This document shows positions 25,091 to 37,000 of a stretch of DNA of 64,000 nucleotides, piece after piece; the first letter of the stretch is position 1; each line of letters opens with the position of its first letter. The position numbers were made by a program, and so were the translations under genes. The notes beneath the pieces were generated by a model. The model saw nothing but the letters and a program-made list of their open reading frames with translations, was not told where the DNA came from and did no database searches. Origin of the DNA: Pycnopodia helianthoides (Eukaryota; Echinodermata; Asteroidea; Forcipulatida; Asteriidae); contig CM063252.1 in the NCBI GenBank assembly GCA_032158295.1, positions 21,224,036 to 21,288,035 on the forward strand. Reading direction: 5' to 3'.

Positions 25091-28000
25091 GTTCAAGTTT
25101 TCTTTCTTTGTGCTTTTTCAGGAACAAAATGAAGACAAATAGTAGGAAGGATGCCATGAAAAATGCTCCGGCTGTTAAGAAAGGAGCAACATAGTTTCCA
25201 GTGCCATCGTATATTTTACCTGTAAGAAAAATTAAACATAAATCTTGTTAAAATGTTATGATCATTCACAAAGCATACAGTGTATGATTAAAATTATCAG
25301 TCCTGGACTTTCATTTTAGAGAGGGCACCAACGGCTTCATTTTGCAAAGGGCACTTCTTAGAAAAGTCTGGGAATAACATACATCAAGGCAAAGACAAAG
25401 GCAACGGACGTTATGGCCTCGATGTAACTCCAGGTCTGATATATCAATTAAACAAGCTAAACCTCAATTCAGATTCACACAAACATTCAATTCCTTTTTT
25501 TGTTGTTGAAAATTAACAAATTTTAGCAAATGTCCATTTAAAAATGTTACAAACTTAAAAGCAGAAAAAATATATACAGGTTTGAGAAAATCAATATACA
25601 ACAAATTTAAAAACTTGTTCACAACCTTAAACCATTGTGAGAAATTTAGTGGTGAATTCAGGTCTGATATATCAATTTAACAAGAGAAACCTGGATTCAG
25701 ATTTACACAAATGTTAAAATCTTTTTTTGTTTAGAAAATAATAAACAGATATACAATAACAAATGTTACAGAATTGTGTCACAATTCATGTTTTTTGTAA
25801 GAAATCCAGTGAAAGAACTTAACATCAGACAAAAATATACAGGCTTAAGAAATCAAATATACAACAAATTAAAAAAAACTTTATTACAACCTTAAACCAT
25901 TGTGAGAAATGTAATGGTGAATAGATAGTAAAACAAATAATATTTCAGGGAAAATGACCTTACCTGCGATAACTGAACCAAGTCCGTTGAAGAGAAAAAA
26001 CACTGCAATGATCAAGCTGACAGAAGCAGGCACACGCGATGGGTGAACTAAACTCCGTATTATTACGAATAATAGCGGGCTGGTTATACCAATGAATGCT
26101 CCTAAGACTATGGCATATCCAACTAGAAAAACGTAGTTATCAGACACAGGGTTTAAGAAGGTCACTATGGCAGCCCCTAGCAGAGCAATCAGTTGTAGTT
26201 TAAAGGCGCTGATGTAGTTTCTATCCACAAACCAGCCATGGGTGGCTCTCGTTATCATGGATACAATCGCGAAAGAGAAAAGTAACATTGCACTTTGGTC
26301 ATCAGACGAACCAGCCTCCTTAGCCCTCGCTGGTAGATGGGTTAAATTTGTTATGTATGCAATGGAATATAAAGCTGAGGCTATGAGCAACAACATCGCC
26401 GGCAGGTCAGTGAAAATAACCACAAACTGTAAATGTCTCATACATGTACCCTGCTTTGGCTTTGCATCATTCTTGATAACTGATGTTATTTGGGTGGGTG
26501 GTGTTACCGCACCATTCTGAATTACCTCAAAATCCAGATCGTCCGATTCCACTTTAATGGAGGTCCTCTTGGGTGGTGTTACTGCACCGTTCTGAATTAC
26601 CTCAAAATCCAGATCGTTCGATTCCACTTCGTTGGAGGCCGCCTTGGGCGGACGGAAAAGAGCACAAGCCGCAACACCATTCATCTGAATTGCTCCAACG
26701 ATCAACATAGTTCCTCTCCATCCGTAATTAGCGATGAGGAGACGAAACAAAGGTGGAAAGATGGTTTGACCCATGCCGACTCCGAGAAGAACAATTCCGT
26801 TCGCTAGAGCAAAGCGTGTCTTGAAGTATTGAGTTAGTATAATCATAGCAGGCGGGACCATTAGCACTAAACCCACGCCTAGAAAGCGAAAAATCATAAT
26901 CTTGAAAACGTTGATCGAACTTTGAATTCAATCATTTCCTATAGTCAGTGATCAAATTGTGTCAATTTTAAGATATGAGCGACACATTTTAGGGATAAAA
27001 ATATTTTTGGGGTTCCCAATTCATCACCAGCTTAAACGTTGGTTGAACCTTGAGGGGATCCAGCAGGTGTTAAAATGTTTAAGAGATGTATTAATTGCAT
27101 TGAGGACAAAGAGTATGTTTGGTTTTACCCTACATTGATGTGTGATAATGCACTGTATACTCAGTGTGTATAGGCCTAGGTGTAGATTCATTTGAATTTT
27201 AAGTTTGGCAAGATGGTGGAGGGGGGGGGGGACTTACCCCTGATTTTGCCACTGTAAGATGTTATCAAAATCTGGGCATAACTTCATAGAGCTGCTAAAG
27301 CAGCCTAAAAGCCTAACAATTGGTACATGTAGAATGTTTTTTTTCGCTGGTAACCTTATTCTGGTAAGCAACCATTGCTTTGTGCTAAGCTACTTTCTAT
27401 GCTTAAGCAGCTCTATGAAACTGGGCCGTTATCTTAGTATGTACATTAGCAGATTGGATTTTCAAATTAGAATAACTTTGTGTTTGGAATGATTCCTTTG
27501 GTCATCACCTGACATAGCACCACAAAGGTAGAGTTGCCTGACATCGGTAGCAAATGATCCCAGTATTGTTGCCAGTCCATTAAGTACTGATCCCACCATG
27601 GATACTCTGCGAATACCAAGCCGAGTTGCAAAGACACCACTGAACAAACCTGCAAGGAGAAACAGTGATCACTTGTCAGTTCTTTTGAAATTAGTTTCAA
27701 TCTAGAAGCTCACTGTTTTCAAAGTTCATACCAGCACATTCCTCAAGAGAACTGGTTCCATTTGGATCATTAAACAGCAAACCAGATACAGCCCTAAATG
27801 TTGAAAGGGCAGGGCAGTTTTTACTTAGTAAAGGGCACCTTTATGAGGGAAATGTAAAATTCTACTGGAACATTTCAAAGGGCACCAAGGCATGGAGGCA
27901 GTTGCCTCAGTCGCTTCTGTGAAGTATCAGACCCCAAAACGATGGCCAGGGGCATGAAGCAATTGCCTTTGTTGAGAACATGTCTTCTGATAGGAAATAC

Positions 28001-31000
28001 TATAAACAGCAAACCTGATACAGCACTGTGACTGATACCTCGTTGTTGTAAAAAGGCAAGGCAGTTTGTACTTACATAGTAAAAGGCACCTTTATGAGAG
28101 AAATGTAACTTTGAACAGGAACATTTCAAGAGGCACCAAGGCAATGACCAGGGGCATGAAGCAATTGCCTATTGCTAAAGGCAAGGTATACTTTTGGTAA
28201 TTGTCAAAGACCAGTATCCTCACTTGGTGTATCCCAACATATGCATAAAATAACAAACCTGTGAAAAATTGACCTCAATTGGTCATCGAAATTGCAAGAA
28301 AACATCCTTGTTGAATAGAATTGTGTGCTTTCAGATGCCTGAGAACCTGAAGCCCTTGTCAAAATTACCTCTTTCTTTGAAACAACATTACTTCAAAGGG
28401 GATGGTTTCTAACAATGTTTTTTAATATCAACAGCTCTCCAGTGCTCTTTACCAAGTAAGCTTTACTGGTCATTAACTTGTGGAGTATTTACCAAAAGTA
28501 CACCCTGCCTTTAAGTACAGGTTTTCTGAATGAATGTGCACAAAATTCCTGAAAATAATTCCCTTTTCATTGTTTATCCCTAGTAAAACTGTGAAACAAA
28601 AAGAAGTCATTTGATGAGAAATTCTTAGGTTGGTTGTACGGCGTGTTCTTTGAAAACAACAGGATAGGACTTAAATTACTCTTCCAGAAAACAATGATGA
28701 TCCTGTTCTTTCAATAAAATAAAAATATAACTGTTGATTATTTGTTTGGCTTTTTGGCGAGGCTGTAAAAATGTATTTTTTGTCAAATTTGGTGCACAAT
28801 CATTTTGAACAAAGATCAAAGTACAGATATTTTAATTTTGATTGAAAAAAAACCTAGAAAATTGTGATTGAAAATGTGAAGTGGTGGTAGCCAAAGCATG
28901 ATACTCAAAGCAAATTCATAGGGTCAATATGATATCTTATCAGTCTTGACTCTATAGAGTTCAATCAGTATAGTTCAAGCTGGTCTAAAGGGGTGGAATA
29001 AAAAATAAACAAAATGTCATTGACACTGGCCTCTATTTTGTTTCTCATTACTTTTATTACATGTCTCTAGTCTAATACTAGTAGATGTTAAATTTAATAA
29101 TAATACCACAATAGTGGCTTCTTATATAGCGCTCAAATCCTTCACTCAGTGACGCTCATGGCGCTTCAACATTATTACCTCCTGGTCACTGGGTCATTTA
29201 TTTCATTCCTTAAACCATCTCAGCTCCCTTGGGAGTATACAGCCTGTGCTGCCGAGTATGTAACGTACCAAGCTAAAACAACCACAAGAACCATCCCTGC
29301 CCTCACAGGTACCCATTTAACCCTGGGTGAAGAGAAGCAATTATAGTTAAGTGTCTTGCTCAAGGACACCAAGTGTCATGACGGGATTCGAACCCACACC
29401 CTGTTGACTCAGCCACCAGAACTTGAGTCTGATGCTCTAACCGCTCGGCCACGACACGCTACCTAATTTGCACCAAGAATGTGTTTCACTCTACACTAAT
29501 GAGCGATTTGGGGGTCTATAAAATGTTTTTTTTTTTTTTTTAAGCAATCCTTGGAGATGCACCTTTGTGTCTAATTTCATATTATTTTTATGTTTTGCCA
29601 TTTTTAAGAGTATTTTGGTTCCTTTTTGTATTTAATTCAAATGCAAAGCCCATATTCATGAGCAAAAGTGTGTTGTCATGTCAAGCAGAAATCTCAATGC
29701 TGCAATTACTTAATAATTTATGCACAAAGAGTGGACAGAATTTAGGATATGATGCTGACATCAACTTTCTTTTCTTTAGTGATTTGTTAGTGCAGTAAGC
29801 CAAATCGCAAATTCAGACGAAATTATTCTGCAGGGCGCTTACTACTATTACCATCTTTACAACAAGTAGGCTTCAGATTAAAAGAAGAAGAAATAACTTC
29901 TTTTCATGGTCATTACTAAAGTATGATCCTATCTTTAACTGGAGATGTTATCAAAAGCAATCAAGATAATGGGATATGAATGCATAATGGTTGCCTAGTA
30001 CAGTATAGACAACCAGACACTTTAATTTGCTTGATTGGTAGATGACATTAGTGTAGTCAACTTATGAAAAGTGCATCAGAAATTTGAATTGCATCACAGA
30101 CTGACTCCTTCCAGTTTGTATCTCAAAAATTCATAAATTACAAGAAATCAGAAGATTACTAGAAATGAAGGTCTTTGCTGATGATATAGTGACCTTAATT
30201 ACAGTGGTTACTTTCTCTGTTATCATCATGGTAACCGAGGATGTTTTTGCATTGAGAGGGTGCCCTGATGGATGGGTGGCTTTTGCTGATTCTTGCTACT
30301 TGGGTCTGGATGGATCCATGTTAGGCAACTGGTTCACTGCTGTGATGCAGTGTGATCGTTACAACGCATCTATAATGGTCCCAAGCTCAGATGGCGAGAA
30401 TGAGTTCATACTCACTTCAATTCAGCATGATGGGCGATCTGTTGGTCTTTGGATCAATTGCAATGATGCAGAAGTTGAAGGTGAATGGAACTGCTACGAG
30501 GATGGTCAACATCAGACTGAATATCGGAAATGGGAGCCAAACCAACCAGATGACTATAAAAAATCGGGGAATCAGGATTATGGCTTCATGATAACTCGTG
30601 ACTACAAAAATGATCCTGACATTCTGGGTTATTGGGGCGATGCATGGGATTCTTATGACTTATTCTACGTTTGTGAGCTCCCCAATAAAGCCAGATGTAG
30701 TCAATCTGCTACGAGTGTGTATTGCCTGACATCAGATGAGTCTACTGGTCGCTTTGTGTCTCGCTGTCTCTACGGCCACACCCTGGACAGCTATCAAACT
30801 GACACAGTAGCTGCCTGCGGAAGGCGCTGTATGGAGCGCCAAGACTGTCTCTCATTCAACATCAAGCAGAGATCTGGTGTTTGTGAGCTCAATAACGCCA
30901 CACACTACCAAGTCTTGGAGGAGTATTTTCAAGAAAGTGAGGGATGTTACTACTTTGATTTCGCATGTGTTGAATAAATGGTAAATCATTATAACTATTT

Positions 31001-34000
31001 TCGTTGGCAATGAAGCAAACTTTCTCCAGACATTTAGTAAACTGTCAATAGTTTCTCAAATAAAATTGTTGAGTTGTCTTTAATCTTCTGTATCATGTTT
31101 CAGGAACAAGATATCATAACAATGTCACTTTATTTATGAACTGTTTATGATGTACAGTTATGGCTACATGTACATGACTTGATTTGTTTTTCAAAAGCAG
31201 CAGAGTTTTTTAAAGGGAAGTTTATGGTTCGTAGTGTGACTTAATTCCACTGTAAGCCACGCCCACTTCACAAAAACTAGCTCTCAACTGATTATCAGGG
31301 CCCATTTTTATAGAGCTGCTGAAGCAAAAATACTGCTTAACAAATCTTTGCTAAGTATAAATATAAGCAGTATACCAGTCTCAAATCGTACAAAAGGAAT
31401 ATTATTGTGCCTGGTTACCTTATTGCCGGTAGCATGCTGGTAAGCATCATTTTCTGTGCTTAGCTGATTTTGTGCTTAAAGGGCTTCATGAAATTGGGCC
31501 CTGGGCCCAATTTCAAAGAGCCACTTATGGACAATTTTCTGCTTAGCAGAAATGAGCTGGAATACCAGTCACAAACTGTACATGTGACACGGTAGTTTGG
31601 CTGGTAACCTTGTTCTGGTAAGCATAAATTGTTTGTGCTCAAGCCACTTTTTGTGCTTAAGCATCTTTATGAAATTGGGCCCAGAAGCCCATTGAGTTCT
31701 ATTGAGCTAGTTTTTCTTTGATGATTTCTGGAAGAAATGTTAAATATTTGGACATAAGGTCTTCTCAGAGTTAAAAGTTTCTACCGTAGGAAATGCTTTT
31801 AAATTATGAAATGCGTGATTTTTTGCAAAAATTACACACAAATTACGCAAGCCGTGGAGCTTCGCAAGTAGCGAAAACTTTGGGTGAGCAGCAGATAAGC
31901 ACACATCTGATGCAGTGACTTACCAACAGAATTGTGATGTAAACAAAAGCACTTTTTAAATTTCTGCACTTTGCATAAGTATCATTTAATTTTTAAAATG
32001 CACATTGTTAAACTTGTATAGTTGTTTTACGGTATACATGTACAAGAAAATTATAGCTTTGGTCATGTTTGAAAAAAACATTTTGATCATTTTGTTGATA
32101 TAGAAACTTAAGTGGTAGCGAAAACTAGTATCTTTGAGCAAATTTGAAGTATGAGTGTTATTTCACTTGCACTTTAGGCTAGTCAAAATAATATATAATC
32201 TAAAAAAACAAAACAAAATCAGTCTTTCAGTCAAACCAGAAACATCAGTTCCTTCAGTCTTGAAATATAGCGACTTTGAAAAAGATTTATGTTTTACATG
32301 CAATTAGCGTATTTTTCCAAAAACCAACGCAGTACCATTCCTCGAGTAGCTTCATTGATCTCATTTTGTTATTAATTCAAATGCAAATCCCAAATTCATG
32401 GGCAAAAGTGTGATGTCATGTCAGGCAGAAATCTCAATGTTGAAATTTGTTTATGCAAAAATAGTGGACAGAATTAAGGATATGACGCTGACGTATTCTT
32501 TCTTTACTTTAGTGATTTGTTAGTGTCGTGGCCGAGCAGATAAGAGCACCGGACTCCAGCTCTGGTGTTTCTGTTCAGCAGAGTGTGGGTTCGAGTCCCG
32601 GTCATGACACTTGTGTCCTTATTAAGCAAGACACTTAACCATTATTGCTACGTCCTTTCGGATGGGACATAAAGTCGTTGGTCCCATGTGTTGTGTAATG
32701 CAGTAAAAGAACCCAGTGCACTTATCAAAAGAGAAGGGGTTCGCCCCAGTGTTCCTGGTTTGACTGGCTGCATACATGTATGGCACCACAGCACCATGTA
32801 AACCATGGTGCTATGTAAAGGAATATTATTATCTTATATTTCAAAACGTAGCTCCACATTATCTAGCAGGAAAAATACTGAATGTTAAGCGGAAGGGCTG
32901 GCCTGCAGTAGGCGCTATAGAAATTATACAATTTTTTATTATTAGTGTGTCAGTTCATGGCAGTAAGCCAAATCGCAAATTCAGACAAAATTATTCTGTA
33001 GGATGCTTACTACTATTACCATCTTTATAACAAGTAGGCTTCAGATTAAAAGAAGAAGAAATAACTTCTTTTCATGGTCATTACCAAAGTATGATCCTAT
33101 CTTTAACTGGAGATGTTATCAAAAGCAATCAAGATAATGGGATATCATGCATAATGGTTGCCTAGTACAGTATAGACAACAAGACACTTTAATTTGCTTG
33201 ATTGGTAGATGACATTAGTGTAGTCAACTTATGAAAAGTGCATCAGAAATTTGAATTGCATCACAGACTGACTCCTTCCAGTTTGTATCTCAAAAATTCA
33301 TAAATTACAAGAAATCAGAAGATTACTAGAAATGAAGGTCTTTGCTGATGATATAGTGACCTTAATTACAGTGGTTACTTTCTCTGTTATCATCATTGTA
33401 ACCGATGATGTATTTGCATTGAGAGGGTGCCCTGATGGATGGGTGGCTTTTGCTGATTCTTGCTATTTGGGTCACTGCTGTGAACAAAAGCCTTTTTCAC
33501 ATTTTTGCACTTTGCATATCATTTAATTTTTAAAATGCACTCGTAAAACTTGTATAGTTGTTTTACGGTATACAGGTGCAACAAAATTATAGGTTAAAAA
33601 AACAAAAACATTTTATTGATATTGAAACTTAATTGGTATAAATCTAGTATGTCATTATCTTTGAGCAAATTTGTATAGTATTCAGTGTTATTTCACTTGG
33701 CAATTTAGGCCACTCAAATTATAATTTAAAACTTAAAAAAATATAAATACCTACCAAAATCCTTTAGTCTTGAAGTATAGTGTCTTTAAAAGAGATTTAA
33801 TATTTTACATGTAATAAAGCGTTGTTTCATCCCTGGAGCAGCTTAATTGATCTCTACTGACTTTTTAGACACATTTTGACAATCAATTTGGAAAAATGAA
33901 CTGACTAATTCAACCAAGTATGTCACCCAACCACTGAAAACACAAGGGCTACAGGGAAACCTCCCACCCCCAACTAAAAACCTATATCAGCCCCTCAGTG

Positions 34001-37000
34001 ACCCCCACCCCCTCTCTCCTGTATAACATTTAGATCTCCCATTGTAACCCACATGTACCCAAGGATACAACCCTCATCTTTCCTACCCCTATTAATAACA
34101 TAAGATAAGATCTCCCATTGTAACCCACATGTACCCAAGGATACAACCCTCATCTTTCCTACCCCTATTAATAACATAAGATAAGATCTCCCATTGTAAC
34201 CCACATGTACCCAAGGATACAACCCTCATCTTTCCTACCCCTATTAATAACATAAGATAAGATCTCCCATTGTAACCCACATGTACCCAAGGATACAACC
34301 CTCATCTTTCCTACCCCTATTAATAACATAAGATAAGATCTCCCATTGTAACCCACATGTACCCAAGGATACAACCCTCATCTTTCCTACCCCTATTAAT
34401 AACATAAGATAAGATCTCCCATTGTAACCCACATGTACCCAAGGATACAACCCTCATCTTTCCTACCCCTATTAATAACATACATGTAAGATAAGATCTC
34501 CCATTGTAACCCACATGTACCCAAGGATACAAACCCTCATCTTTCCTACCCCTATAAGATAAGATCTCCCATTGTAACCCACATGTACCCAAGGATACAA
34601 CCCTCATCTTTCCTACCCCTATTAGTAACATAAGATAAGATCTCCCATTGTAACCCACATGTACCCAAGGATACAACCCTCATCTTTCCTACCCCTATTA
34701 ATAACATACATGTAAGATAAGATCTCCCATTGTAACCCACATGTACCCAAGGATACAACCCTCATCTTTCCTACCCCTATTAATAACATACATGTAAGAT
34801 AAGATCTCCCATTGTAACCCACATGTACCCAAGGATATAACCTTATCCTTATCTTTCCTACCCCTACCAGTTTATGTACAGTATCTCATGTATGAGTAAA
34901 GGAGATTAGCGGCAGAGATACAGAGATTTTTTTATCAACCATGATATTCAAAAACCTGCCACTGTTCGATGTTACTTTTAACATTTCCCAGCTTTTTAGA
35001 AATGTTACCCTTTTTAGAAATAGTCTATTGAGATGAATGAGTGTGTTTCTGTCCTTTTTGAAGAGTCATTGAGTAGATGGATGAACGTTTTATTGAATTT
35101 TTACATAGATTACTTTTCCCTTTTGAAAAATTTCACAGATTCATGAGCACGGATCTGTTCAATAACAGGAAATCTCTCTTTATAAGGACGAGAGTATGTG
35201 TTTCAAAAGAAACATTTACAAAAGTAAACAATTGAAGGAATTGAAACAGAAAACAGAATGTCAGTTTTAAAAAGTAAATTAATGATTCTTTTGTTTCTAC
35301 GAAAATCAAAACTGATTTTATTATTTGATTTACAAGATACAGTGACAAGAACTAAGTACATAGTATTGCAAGTCTTAGCATTGTAGTGAAAACATTTTTA
35401 GAGAAGGATTTTTAGTAATGTAGACTGTGCACGTCTTGAAGCCTATTGGAACTTTAGGGACCAAGTTGGTCCCAACCAATCAATAAAGAAAACACGAAAA
35501 TAACAGTCACTTGACCTTTTCAATAGAATTTTACAAACATTATGTTCATGTTATCTTTAAACCTATGTGCCTGTAATAACTCAGTCTGTTATGTTCATTA
35601 TTACCTTATTAATAAACACCTTGGAGAGTTTATGCACTCTGATTGGATGAAGACTGGTCACGAGGGGGTGTATTAACATGTGATATAAAGACCGGCTCAA
35701 TGAACTAGCGAACAAATGGCCCCTAAAATAGCACATTGTTGTGTAAAATCCCATGCACTATGTGCTTGTTGCGCGGCAAACTACCGGTATCAAATCAACT
35801 CATTTATTTGTACGTATTTATTTTTTTATTTGACAGATGGTGCTGTGTGGGGAAACATTCCACGCGTAGGCGCGAACGCGCAGACAGTGTATCAATTTTA
35901 GGGTAGCTGGTACGCGCATAAAGCCAACATAATGCAAAGTCATGGTCTGGTTCTTGAAAATATGTATAAATAGTTGATTATGTGTAAGAGACTAGGTACC
36001 ACTCAAAAGTTGAACAGCCAAAGGATTGGCCCTTGAACATGAGTAGAACATTTCTAAAAATAACTGCGAAAGAAATATCACAAATTCTGACGATTTTTAC
36101 AGTTTTTTCGTTATAAGGTATTTATTAATGGGAATAACAGTGCGTTGAGCCAGTCTTCACTGCGTGGTAATGACCTTGGTTGGTGGCTGGCCGCTGTTAA
36201 TGGACCTCGCCTTCGGCTCGGTCCATTAACAGCGGCCAGCCACCAGCCCGGTCATTACCACGCAGTGAAGACCAGCTCAACGCACTGTTATTCCCTAACT
36301 GATTGTATCACTTTGTTTGTGATAGCGTTGTATTTGACGGCCTATATTTATAGTTACCTACGTAGGCCGGACTCGTAATGTGGGAGTCCATTGAAGTCCG
36401 CTGGTACAAATAAACAGTAAAGATTGAACAAGTCTCTTATGGACCCCTTGCATTGGCCGCCATCTTTGATGAAACGTGCACACGTGAAAGGCTATCATTG
36501 GCTGATAGATGTACGCAGCACATACAGGTGTGCACATTTCCACTGTTTTTCATCAAAGATGGTGGGTCAATGACGTCATGTGCAATCCATCTATTGCAGT
36601 TGGCTGGATTCGGACTACCGGCCAGCCAGGCTGTTGGGTAGGCTATTTGTCGCACGCGCTGCCAGTGATCTTCAAGAGACTAGTCTTCCTTCTGTTGGAT
36701 TGCAGCGAGCTCTGCCTTTGTATTATGGGGTCCCTTATTTTCCCAAACATTTTCATAAGTTGATCTTTGATTTTTACATACATGTACATGTCGCTTTGTC
36801 TAATTTCCGGTTCCAGCCAGGCCTAACAGTCTAGAGCTTTGCCAGAGAGTGCCCTAACTAACTGTAAAAGTGCTCGTCCCATTGACAGCATTGACAGTAT
36901 TTGGCCATTACTTCAAACTTAAAGATAAAAGCATGAAAGACGCTTTTTCCATCATAAGGGGGGGGGGGGGGTTTGGGCATTGCTATTCAGGGCTCGAATT

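Larger units (their letters stand above)
29570..32350. repeat. Lectin locus, tandem duplication copy 1
   Basis: This is the complete copy of a roughly 2.8-kb unit whose shorter second copy follows at 32355-33850. It contains the intact lectin gene and two GGGCCC hairpins. Confidence 0.75.
32355..33850. repeat. Lectin locus, tandem duplication copy 2 (deleted and SINE-split)
   Basis: Collinear with 29600-30310 up to the lectin start, then jumps to sequence matching 31935-32350. The deletion removes most of the lectin and both hairpins. A SINE splits it at 32524. Confidence 0.75.

Noticed and set aside
24934..25194. Plus-strand 86-aa ORF
   Set aside because: Antisense of transporter C exon 4 and the last satellite units.
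29390..29460. Functional tRNA-Leu genes at the SINE heads (also 32524, 40622, 52731)
   Set aside because: Acceptor mismatches, continuous SINE bodies and multiple dispersed copies point to SINEs.
33995..34822. Series of minus-strand ORFs spaced by 76 bp
   Set aside because: By-products of the 76-bp minisatellite. The start and stop recur in each unit.
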